Below, piece after piece: positions 33,605-42,799 of a DNA stretch of 64,000 nt. Source of the DNA: Lycorma delicatula. Taxonomy: Eukaryota; Arthropoda; Insecta; Hemiptera; Fulgoridae. Position 1 is the stretch's first letter; every line of letters starts with the position of its first letter. The stretch is from positions 86,817,260-86,881,259 of the forward strand of contig NC_134458.1 of NCBI RefSeq assembly GCF_047948215.1, given 5' to 3'. The notes beneath the pieces were generated by a model that was not told the origin of the DNA, did not search any database, and saw only the letters and a program-made list of their open reading frames with translations. A program made the translations under genes and the position numbers.

Positions 33605-34255
33605 GTAATATATGTATGTATTTAAGTGCATGTATGTTATTCATTAGTAATAAAGTAATACAGGTTCTTGATGGTAATTTCTTTCATTAAAATGCAGAAT
33701 GCAGAAATATCTGCAGAATGATAGGTAATCCTTCCAATGAATTAGACATGGATCCCCTTTTTCATGTTTTTATATTTTTGTTTTAAGGTTTCATTTTTGG
33801 TTTTTAATTTTTCTATTGTTTGGGTATTTAATTTTTTTGTTGTTTTAGGATGCATAATTTATATTATACAATTATTTATGCAAATCAGTCATACATGTTG
33901 AAAGATTTCTTTATAAAGAATTTTTTTAACACTTTGAACCCTGGGCTTCTTGGAACATGGTGGTCTATGGTAACTGGGCAAATTAGACCAGCTTAAAAAA
34001 AATTCCTACTTACTATCTACCTATTATCATCTACTTAAATTATCTACCTACTTATATCTACTTACTACTACTATCATGATTCTAAAATTTCCTTACAAGA
34101 GTTTTATCACCTGAAGAAAAAGACGTACAGATTCATTCTATGTAAAAAAAAAGACAAATGTGACTTACCAGAATTTGTCTATCATCTTGAAATTTCCCTT
34201 TCAAATGCAGAAAAAAAAATAGCTGTGACTCAAGCACTTAATATTTTTGTAATTA
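33605..34255. other. synaptojanin intron, before the RTE LINE
   Basis: AT-rich. Holds a low-complexity ctact/ctatc-rich run at 34,005-34,075. No gene seen. Confidence 0.55.
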
Positions 34256-34275
34256 TTATATATTTTTCTTTGTCT

Positions 34276-34737
34276 TCAGTCATTTGACTGGTTTGATGCA
34301 GCTCTCCAAGATTCCCTATCTAGTGCTAGTCGTTTCATTTCAGTATACCCTCTACATCCTTCATCCCTAACAATTTGTTTTACATATTCCAAATGTGGCC
34401 TGCCTACACAATTTTTCCCTTCTACCTGTCCTTCCAATATTAAAGCGACTATTCCAGGATGCCTTAGTATGTGGCCTATAAGTCTGTCTCTTCTTTTAAC
34501 TATATTTTTCCAAATTCTTCTTTCTTCATCTATTTGCCGCAATACCTCTTCATTTGTCACTTTATCCACCCATCTGATTTTTAACATTCTCCTATAGCAC
34601 CACATTTCAAAAGCTTCTAATCTTTTCTTCTCAGATACTCCGATTGTCCAAGTTTCACTTACATATAAAGCGACTCTCCAAACATACACTTTCAAAAATC
34701 TTTTCCTGACATTTAAATTAATTTTTGATGTAAACAA
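34276..34737 (-). pseudogene. RTE LINE, C-terminal region
   Basis: In frame with the reverse transcriptase after a single stop. Reads YVWRVALYVSETWTIG, EKKRLEAFEMWCYRRMLKIR, RDRLIGHILRH, and near the end GRPHLEYVKQIVRDEG. The W-R-M..I.W and LIGH..RH motifs are typical of the tail of RTE and related LINE polymerases. It ends at a stop close to the 3' UTR. Confidence 0.85.
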
Positions 34738-34776
34738 ATTATATTTCTTACTGAAGGCTCGTTTAGCTTGTGCTAT

Positions 34777-36273
34777 TCAGCATTTTATATCGCTCCTGCT
34801 TCGTCCATCTTTAGTAATTCTACCTCCTAAATAACAAAATTCTTCTACCTCCATAATCTTTTCTCCTCCTATTTTCACATTCAGTGGTCCATCTTTGTTA
34901 TTTCTACTACATTTCATTACTTTTGTTTTGTTCTTGTTTATTTTCATGCGATAGTTCTTGCGTAGGACTTCATCTATGCCGTTCATTGTTTCTTCTAAAT
35001 CCTTTTTACTCTCGGCTAGAATTACTATATCATCAGCAAATCGTAGCATCTTTATCTTTTCACTTTGTACTGTTACTCCGAATCTAAATTGTTCTTTAAC
35101 ATCATTAACTGCTAGTTCCATGTAAAGATTAAAAAGTAACGGAGATAGGGAACATCCTTGTCGGACTCCCTTTCTTATTACGGCTTCTTTCTTATGTTCT
35201 TCAATTGTTACTGTTGCTGTTTGGTTCCTGTACATGTTAGCAATTGTTCTTCTATCTCTGAATTTGAACCCTAATTTTTTTTAAATGCTGAACATTTTAT
35301 TCCAGTCTACGTTATCGAATGCCTTTTCTAGGTCTATAAACGCCAAGTATGTTGGTTTGTTTTTCTTTAATCTTCCTTCTACTATTAATCTGAGGCCTAA
35401 AATTGCTTCCCTTGTCCCTATACTTTTCCTGAAACCAAATTTGTCTTCTCCTAACACTTCCTCCACTCTCCTCTCAGTTCTTCTGTATAGAATTCTAGTT
35501 AAGATTTTTGATGCATGACTAGTTAAACTAATTGTTCTGTATTCTTCACATTTATCTGCCCCTGCTTTCTTTGGTATCATTACTGTAACACGTTTTTTGA
35601 AGTCTGACGGAAATTCCCCTTTTTCATAAATATTACACACCAGTTTGTATAATCTATCAATCGCTTCCTCACCTGCACTGCGCAGTAATTCTACAGGTAT
35701 TCCGTCTATTCCAGGAGCCTTTCTGCCATTTAAATCTTTTAATGCTCTCTTAAATTCAGATCTCAGTATTGTTTCTCCCATTTCATCCTCCTCAACTTCC
35801 TCCTCTTCCTCTATAACACCATTTTCTAATTCATTTCCTCCGTATAACTCTTCAATATATTCCACCCATCTATCAACTTTACCTTTCGTATTATATATTG
35901 GTGTACCATCTTTGTTTAACACATTATTAGATTTTAATTTATGTACCCCAAAATTTTCCTTAACTTTCCTGTATGCTCCGTCTATTTTACCAATGTTCAT
36001 TTCTCTTTCCACTTCTGAACACTTTTCTTTAATCCACTCTTCTTTCACCAGTTTGCACTTCCTGTTTATAGCATTTCTTAATTGCCGATAGTTCCTTTTA
36101 CTTTCTTCATCACTAGCATTCTTATATTTTCTACGTTCATCCATCAGCTGCAATATATCGTCTGAAACCCAAGGTTTTCTACCAGTTCTCTTTATTCCGC
36201 CTAGGTTTGCTTCTGCTGATTTAAGAATTTCCTTTTTAACATTCTCCCATTCTTCTTCTACATTTTCTAACAT
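34777..36273 (-). pseudogene. RTE LINE, reverse transcriptase
   Basis: From the amino end: a charged linker with GRKPWVSDDILQLMDERRKY, then LKDLNGRKAPGIDGIPVELL, VTVMIPKKAGADKCEEYRTI, KFGFRKSIGTREAILGLRLI, YLAFIDLEKAFDNVDW (first catalytic Asp), a stop at 35,282, then GVRQGCSLSPLLFNLYMEL and MLRFADDIVILAES (the FADD box). MKINKNKTKVM and EFCYLGGRIT follow. All polymerase catalytic residues are intact. A single in-frame TAA separates the two halves; otherwise the frame is open. Confidence 0.9.
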
Positions 36274-36307
36274 ATCTTTTTTACTCAGACCTCTTGCGCT
36301 GTCCTCC

Positions 36308-37112
36308 TCAAAAAATCTTCTTTACCTCCTCTTCCTCAAGCTTCTCTAAATTCCACCGATTCATCTGACACCTTTTCTTCAGGTTTTTAAACCCCAATCT
36401 ACATTTCATTATCACCAAATTATGGTCGCTATCAATGTCTGCTCCAGGGTAAGTTTTGCAGTCAACGAGTTGATTTCTAAATCTTTGCTTAATCATGATA
36501 TAATCTATCTGATACCTTGCAGTATCGCCTGGCTTTTTCCAAGTGTATATTCTTCTATTATGATTTTTAAATTGGGTGTTGGCAATTACTAAATTATACT
36601 TCGTGCAAAACTCTATAAGTCGGTCCCCTCTTTCATTCCTTTTGCCCAGCCCGTATTCACCCACTATATTTCCTTCCTTGCCTTTTCCAATGCTTGCATT
36701 CCAATCTCCAACTATTATTAAATTTTCATCTCCTTTTACGTGTTTAAGTGCTTCATCAATCTCTTCGTATACACACTCTACCTCATCATCATGGGCGCTT
36801 GTAGGCATATAGACGTTAACAATCGTTGTCGGTTTAGGTTTTGATTTTATCCTTATTACAATGATTCTATCGCTATGCGTCTTGAAATACTCCACTCTCC
36901 TCCCTATCTTCTTGTTCATCACGAAACCTACTCCTGCCTGCCCATTATTTGACGCTGAGTTAATTACTCTAAAATTACCTGACCAAAAGTCGCCTTCCTC
37001 TTCCCACCGAACCTCACTAATTCCTACTATATCCACATTCACCCTATCCCTATCCCTTTTTAAATTTTCTAGCCTACCAACCTTATTTAAGCTTCTAACA
37101 TTCCACGCTCCG
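36308..37112 (-). pseudogene. RTE LINE, AP endonuclease
   Basis: Begins GAWNVRSLNKVGRLENLKR (catalytic Asn in WNVRSL), followed by VDIVGISEVRWEEEG (catalytic Glu in SEVRW), RIIVIRIKSKP, TTIVNVYMPTSAHDDE, LIIVGDWNASIG (GDWNA box), YTWKKPGDTARYQIDYIMI and DIDSDHNLVIM (SDH box). All catalytic boxes are present. Host databases often name this type craniofacial development protein 2-like. The frame ends by a one-base shift into the polymerase. Confidence 0.9.
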
Positions 37113-37520
37113 ACTCATAGAATGTTATTTTTTAGTTTTCTGGTGACCCCTTCCTTAGTCCCCACCCGGAGATCCGAACGGGGGACTATTTTACCTCCGG
37201 AATATTTTACCAAGGAAGGCGCCTCCATTTTTGTTAAATGAAAATGCAGAGAGCTACATTTTCTTGGAAAAAAAACAGCTGTAGTTTTCCATTGCTTTCT
37301 GCTGCGCAGTACTCAGAGGACTGAGTGATGTTGATATGGCCGTTTAAGTCATTGTGACTCACGCCCCTAACAACTACTGAAAGAGCTGCTGCCCTCTTTC
37401 AGGAATTATTCCTTAGTCTGGCTCTCAACAGACCTCTCTGATATGGTTGCACCTTCGGTCCAGCTACTCTGTATCCCTGAGCGTTCAAGCCCCCTCACCA
37501 ACGGCATGGTCTCATGATTC

Positions 37521-37869
37521 ATAGAGGAGGAATTATTATGTATTTTAATTTTTATGTATTGCATATAATAAATTTTTGAAACACAGAAACATACTTTCAG
37601 TATAATATAAATTCATTTAGATATCACTTCGGGGTAAAACATTGTCACTTGAAAGAAAAACTATTTTTGGTAAAAAATAGAGTCTGTCTGACGTTTTACT
37701 TCTAGTGAATTTTACTGTTTCACACATTCTGATTATTTACACTTGAGAGCTAGGTGTAGAAAGGAACATCATTATTCTTAGAAACTATTTTATAATAAAC
37801 AAAAATAATTATGAGAGTTAACATAGTAATATTTATAAAAAAGTTTAAATATAAAGGAAAACAATGGTA
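37521..37869. other. intron sequence between RTE LINE and piggyBac fragment
   Basis: AT-rich, no coding frame or repeat recognised. Confidence 0.5.
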
Positions 37870-38450
37870 TTTACAAATTATTTGCCTTTGTGTGATACAC
37901 TCTGAAACAATCTCGTAAATACACTGCAACTTTACAGTCTGGGCACTACCAACTTGTTTCTTTTCTTACAGATTCATATGTTGATGCCCTTTTTCTGTCA
38001 CTACAAACTTTACCTTTTCTTGTTGGCTATGCTTTTTTTTTTTCAGTAGGCAGACGTTTCTCCGGAAAGTATCTGCCTGTCAGACTGTTTGTTGATATTG
38101 CAGCTGGTGTTTCTTCTTGAAAAAGAGTACCACCTTTTTCAGCAAAGGTTTTACCAATTTCAATTAAATATTTTTGTAGTTTGCAATTTTTTCCTCTCAT
38201 TTTAAGAGGATAAAATGCCTCTTGAGAGAAAAATATCCTCTCAAAATGAGAAGAAAAAATACAAACTACAGAACAACTATCAAAACATAATTTACTAAAT
38301 GTTCAATAGACACAACCTCAATTTCTTTGTCAGAAGCAGAATTTTCTCCATTTCTATCCAAGACGAGATGGTCAGACAAGTTACACTCGTCCACAATATA
38401 TTCTGTCTAAATTAGGAAGTATCTTGCTCTGGTCCGTGTGCCATTTGAGT
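37870..38450 (-). mobile_element. piggyBac-type transposase C-terminal fragment
   Basis: On the - strand it reads NSLTGRYFPEKRLPTEKKK, then in a shifted frame VCSDRK, KETSWWCPDCKVAVYLRDCF and RVYHT. This is the C-terminus of piggyBac transposases: the LTGRHFPEKIPPT-like phrase followed by a cross-brace Cys-rich zinc domain that binds the transposon ends. Upstream sense sequence (DECNLSDHLVLDRNGENSAS) may be an N-terminal fragment, so the catalytic middle is deleted. A 37-bp fold-back lies at the junction. No TTAA-flanked ends found. Confidence 0.7.
38176..38269. repeat. imperfect hairpin, 36-37-bp arms, 21-nt loop
   Basis: Left arm 38,176-38,212 starts gtagtttgcaattttttcct. Right arm 38,234-38,269 is its reverse complement with three differences. 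It lies inside the piggyBac fragment, where the frame ends. Confidence 0.93.
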
Positions 38451-39417
38451 TAAGAGACTATATGTGTGTTAAGAAAATAAATGGTTAAAAGAAAAGATAA
38501 AATAATTTTCTGAAAACAATTGTTTTCTTATGTAGAGTTATGTATAAAGTAGTTCTGAGTTGTTTCTTATGTTTAGTAAATATTGTGGTTAAAGGTAAAG
38601 AGTTAAAGTATAAGAATTCTTGACTATAAAAAAAATTTAAGGTTAAAGTATTTTTAGTGAGGTAGGATATTAATTACTAATTATCAAACAAAGTTCAAAA
38701 AGTGGCAGAACTGCTCAACTGAATATGATACAGTTATAATTATTAAGAACAATTGTATTATTAAGAATATCTACATATATACTATCTTAAACATTGTTTT
38801 AGAGTTTTTATAGACAGTTGGAGAGGTCATTTTCAGCAGTGTCTTTTCTGAAGAAAATAAATTTAATTTTGATTAGTAAATGTTAGTAATGCTCATTTTT
38901 GGTTTGATTTAGAGTTTAAAAATTTTCTGCCGTGTTTTGATCTGCTTTATAAAAGTCAACTTTCTTAAACTAATATTTGTTTTCAATCGCCTTTACATAC
39001 ATAATTTCCTTCTAAATTAAATTTCTGAAAAATTTGTTGCTAAGTTTTATTTGCTTATTGGCAATTTAAAATTAGTTCTCCACCAAATGTAAAAAGTTTA
39101 TTTTTCATCTTGGTTTTTTTCAGTATTTTTAAAAAATTACTAAAGATATAGTCCTGGGACAGTGATATTTCAGATAAAATATCGTAGAAAATTATTAATT
39201 TATTCCTATAATTTATATTCTAAGAATTTTTATGTAGCATTATTTTATCTTTGGAGCAAAATTCAGGGCAAAATTTTTTGCTAGTTGTAACTTAAAAAGA
39301 AAGTGTTTCTGATCACATGGAATTTTAATTTTTAATGATTTGAGAATGCTTTCGAGGGCTGGTGGTAAACTACTTGATTCAATCTGTATTAAAGTTTGGT
39401 CAAACTTATTGCTACTT

Positions 39418-39449
39418 ATTAATCATTCTTACTTATAAGAATGATTAAT
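39418..39449. repeat. perfect hairpin, 14-bp arms, 4-nt loop
   Basis: attaatcattctta, ctta, taagaatgattaat. It ends 5 bp before the first copy of the 70-bp direct repeat. Confidence 0.93.
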
Positions 39450-39453
39450 CTGA

Positions 39454-39524
39454 TTATTCCTGGAGAGTATCATCTCCTTTCAATAAATAATATTTTATTT
39501 TGATTTTTTTTGTTCTAAATAATT
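39454..39524. repeat. 70-bp direct repeat, copy 1
   Basis: attcctggagagtatcatct, then cctttcaataaataatattt, a T-rich stretch and gttctaaataattg. Copy 2 is at 40,394-40,463, about 940 bp downstream. Confidence 0.93.
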
Positions 39525-40393
39525 GCTTGTTTTTGAAAATAATTTTTTTCCAATGTTGAAATCTTGTTTCTAATTATCTTTGTGTTGGTAATTGGGTTTT
39601 ATAGCATTAAATCATCATAACAAAAATTGTTTATAGCTATAGATTTATTAAACACTGCCTTTTGAAAAATAAATTCTATTTATCCACATGGTATGTAATC
39701 AATGTTAACACACTGTGATTGAAAAAAGCATGTTTTAAATAACATTTATATTTTAACTTCAAAGAAAAATATACATTAGTCTCTGTAAAACATGACATGT
39801 CGAATCATACATTTTATTTCAGATAAGGATCACAAAGTATATGGATTTTGTTCTCATACAAGTATTGATCAGTTAACTGCTACAATAGTTTGTTAGAGAG
39901 GGCTTTTTCTGGACAGATTTGAAGCCCCAGCTTTATTTAGTAGGAACTACAGCCATTAGGCTATAGTGCAGTCACTAGATAGGAAACAGTCCATAAGAGT
40001 TAGTTCACAGGCAGCCAACCCCCCCTGTACGGATCCACTGGCTTTTCAGGTTTAGTTTGCTAAGCATGGAGACCTAGCAGGGTCAGACCTGCACCAACAG
40101 AACTATTGATGGAGAAGAAGAGACTAAGTGTAAGGAAAATGAGGTTGGGGAAATAGTACAATCTGTCATAGTTGATCAAGGTAGTTTACTGTCCTGACTG
40201 GCATTGAAGGTCCTTGGAAGGTTAATGTGTTTTACATTATTTCATAATACTTTAGAAATAACTTAATTTATTCATTAGTGTTCATAAAATATTTTTCTTT
40301 CTGTGCATTTATGCAACTTCACATGTTTTTATATCTTTTTATTTGAACTTAACTTCCAAATTCATAATTAATTTAAGCCTTACCTTATGTTGT

Positions 40394-40463
40394 TTATTCC
40401 TGGAGAGTATCATCTCCTTTCAATAAATAATATTTTTTTTTTTTTTTTGTTCTAAATAATTGT
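40394..40463. repeat. 70-bp direct repeat, copy 2
   Basis: Near-identical to 39,454-39,524 except in the T-rich tract. It ends 32 bp before the exon that encodes the SAC active site, so its T-tract lies just upstream of that exon's splice acceptor. Confidence 0.93.
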
Positions 40464-40495
40464 CAGTTAAGTAAAAAGTACTGTTTTTGTTTCAG

Positions 40496-40577
40496 TGAAC
40501 AAAGAGGAACAATACGAACAAACTGCTTGGATTGCTTAGATCGAACAAATTGTGTCCAAACCTTCTTTGGCCTTCAG
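40496..40577 (+). CDS. Synj: synaptojanin exon (SAC catalytic loop)
   Basis: 82 nt. Acceptor tttcag|tgaa, donor ttcag|gtatat. The first base completes the split Ser codon. Encodes [20 protein letters not shown] then [19 protein letters not shown] holds the SAC-family C-x5-R-T active site (catalytic Cys, five residues, Arg-Thr), and every key residue is intact, so the SAC head should be active. Confidence 0.97.
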
Positions 40578-41042
40578 GTATATATTGAAATTTTTTTTAT
40601 GCTCTATTTACAATCTAAGTAACGTACTTTTGGGTTTTTATTTATTTGGCTATGCACTAAATAGTTTTCTTACCAATAAGCATTATTATCCACATTCATA
40701 TGACATCTGACTGAACAACACAATATGTATTTTGGTACACATGTGATTTTGTTAGTTATTAGTTAATATTTAGTCATTAGTTTATCTTATTTAACTGTTT
40801 CTGCATATCTTTACTAATAACTTTGGTTTTCAGTCTAATTTTTTCTTAGGTTATATCATTCTTGTGCTGTAGAGAAATTAAATTATGATTACGTTTACAC
40901 TTGGATTTTATTCAAGTGGCTGAGAAATAATTATTATGATTATTTCTATCTTGTCTTTTTAAATAAAACATATTTGTTTTATTTTAGTTTTACAAAATTA
41001 ATTTAATGTTTAACATTAACATTACTGTGAAATTAAATGGGC

Positions 41043-41121
41043 AAGCTCATTTACTTTTACATTCAGCTTCATTCATTAAAAGTAAATAGCTTAACTGTCC
41101 TTAAAATTTAAGGACAGTTAA
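41043..41121. repeat. two abutting hairpins 50 bp upstream of an exon
   Basis: First: aagctcatttactttta pairs with taaaagtaaatagctt (one bulge). Second: ttaactgtccttaaa, one base, then its perfect reverse complement (41,091-41,121). They share the tt at 41,091. They lie in the 594-bp intron just before the exon at 41,172. Confidence 0.93.
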
Positions 41122-41171
41122 TAATATTTTATTTTAATTAAATTCTTAATTGTATGTTTTAAAATAAACAG

Positions 41172-41324
41172 ATGCTTGGTAAACAACTGCATTTACTGGA
41201 ATTAACAGAAAAACCTCAAATTATATCAAGATTTGAGGAAATATTTAGACAAATGTGGGTTAACAATGGTAATGAAGTTAGTAAGATATATGCGGGTACT
41301 GGAGCAATCAGTGGTGGATCCAAA
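41172..41324 (+). CDS. Synj: synaptojanin exon (SAC domain, C-terminal part)
   Basis: 153 nt, phase 0 at both ends. Acceptor aaacag|atgc, donor ccaaa|gtaagt (near-consensus). Encodes MLGKQLHLLELTEKPQIISR, FEEIFRQMWVNNGNEVSKIY and AGTGAISGGSK. The MW.NNG..VSKIYAGTGA stretch is a strong synaptojanin/SAC signature. Confidence 0.96.
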
Positions 41325-42799
41325 GTAAGTATTTCCAATTATTAAGGTATTATTAAACATGTTTTGTCAGTAAAACATTTTTTATTTTAAAAGAATGAGT
41401 GTGTACAATGGATTGAACTGTTACTCCAATCAAAAACGCCATTACAGATGTAGCAGACTCATTAATTCAGAATTTGTACACTTCACTTATAAGAATTTAT
41501 AGAACCTACTATTTCTGAAGATCTTATCTGTTGATGAAGTAAATTATTTTTTTATATTCTTTGCTAATAAAAAAAAAAATGAATCAAAAGACTACACATT
41601 AACTGCATATTATTGTGCTAGTGAATCAAGGGTTCCAAGGAAAAATGAAGGGATTAAATTAAGTTGTAGAATAGTGAAAGGGAATTTGTTAAAAAAAACA
41701 AGCTAAAAACAGTAGAAAAATATTCTTGACAAGCCTTAGTCTACACTGAAAAGTTAGTCAGAAGATTGTTGCTTCAGTTATATGTTTCATTGGAAGCAAA
41801 CTTCGATACTATTTTAAAAACGAAGCTCTTTTAAGTTTTTATTTACATTATATCATTATTCACTTTATTAATAATATTTAATTTATTTTAGTACTCTCTC
41901 TCTGTTTTAATAAAATATACTTTATTTTACTTGTAGATAAAATGCATTGATATATGCGTATAGCAATTTGTGATCAAATACAAAACATCTAGTTTTAACC
42001 TACATTTAGATTGTGTTAAGGCATCATGTCTGACTATACACTCATTTGTATGATCCATACTTCTAATTATTCCTTTCTAAAAAAAAAATTAAGATAAAGA
42101 TAATAATAATAACAAAACGCTAAGTTTTTATAAAATACTCGTAATTAAATTTTTTTTACAAAAATGTATATTGTCAATTTTTTTCTAAAAACTTTTATGT
42201 ACTTAAATGCTACAAGTAATAATTGGATTAAAATTACACCATAATGTTGATGTAAGCACTACACTTTTAACTTGGTTGATGTATAAGTTTTTAAGTTCAT
42301 ATGTACTAAAACGTTCCAGCATTTCTAGAATGAAATGAAAATAAATGACTGGCTTTTCTAGGAAATTTGTACAAAAGTCTGGCATTAAAAGCAATGATAA
42401 CATATTGAATCCATTGTCCTATTTTTCATTTATGATAATAAATTATTTGTTTTCTATTGAAACAGTATGTAATGTAAAACTCACCTGTTGCTATAAAACT
42501 GTTGCTATAAAAACCGTGAAAATACAGTTTTAAGATTTTTTATTTTATTAATTTTATTTTAATCAAGAAGATTGATATTTGTGTAGTAAAAAGTGAAATT
42601 ATTAGTAAGAGATGAGTGTCATGATAAATACTGTGTTGGTGGAAAGTGATTCATTTATATACTAATCTTAATAAATAAATCATCTGATAAACTATTAACT
42701 CGTCAATTGAGAGATGTATTTTAATTCTTATACCATCTTTATTATTAATTGACATTCAAAAATATTTATAATATTGTATGTTATAATATAAATTTTTTT
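41325..42799. other. synaptojanin intron before LINE E
   Basis: AT-rich. A 14-bp tandem pair (ctgttgctataaaa twice near 42,485-42,515) is the only structure noted. Confidence 0.5.

Larger units (their letters stand above)
34256..37520 (-). mobile_element. RTE-type LINE, nearly full length
   Basis: One long ORF on the - strand encodes an AP endonuclease (37,112-36,308), linker and reverse transcriptase (36,273-34,777) and a C-terminal region (34,737-34,276). There is no gag ORF and no RNase H, as in the RTE clade. Only three lesions are visible: a one-base shift in a T/A run near 36,300, a TAA near 35,282 and a TGA near 34,777 (probably CGA to TGA). The upstream leader runs to about 37,520. 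The 3' end is short and ends aatatataataattac-like. Low decay suggests a recent insertion. It lies antisense in a synaptojanin intron. Confidence 0.88.
38451..40495. other. intron sequence with a direct repeat and a hairpin
   Basis: AT-rich. Contains a perfect 14-bp-arm hairpin (39,418-39,449) and two copies of a 70-bp block (39,454 and 40,394). A less AT-rich patch at 39,900-40,210 (ccccagctttatttagtagg, later gcatggagacctagcagg) may be a decayed repeat. The acceptor ttttgtttcag precedes 40,496. Confidence 0.5.

Noticed and set aside
34884..37241. Several open frames on + across the RTE LINE
   Set aside because: They are antisense shadows of the endonuclease-polymerase ORF on the - strand.
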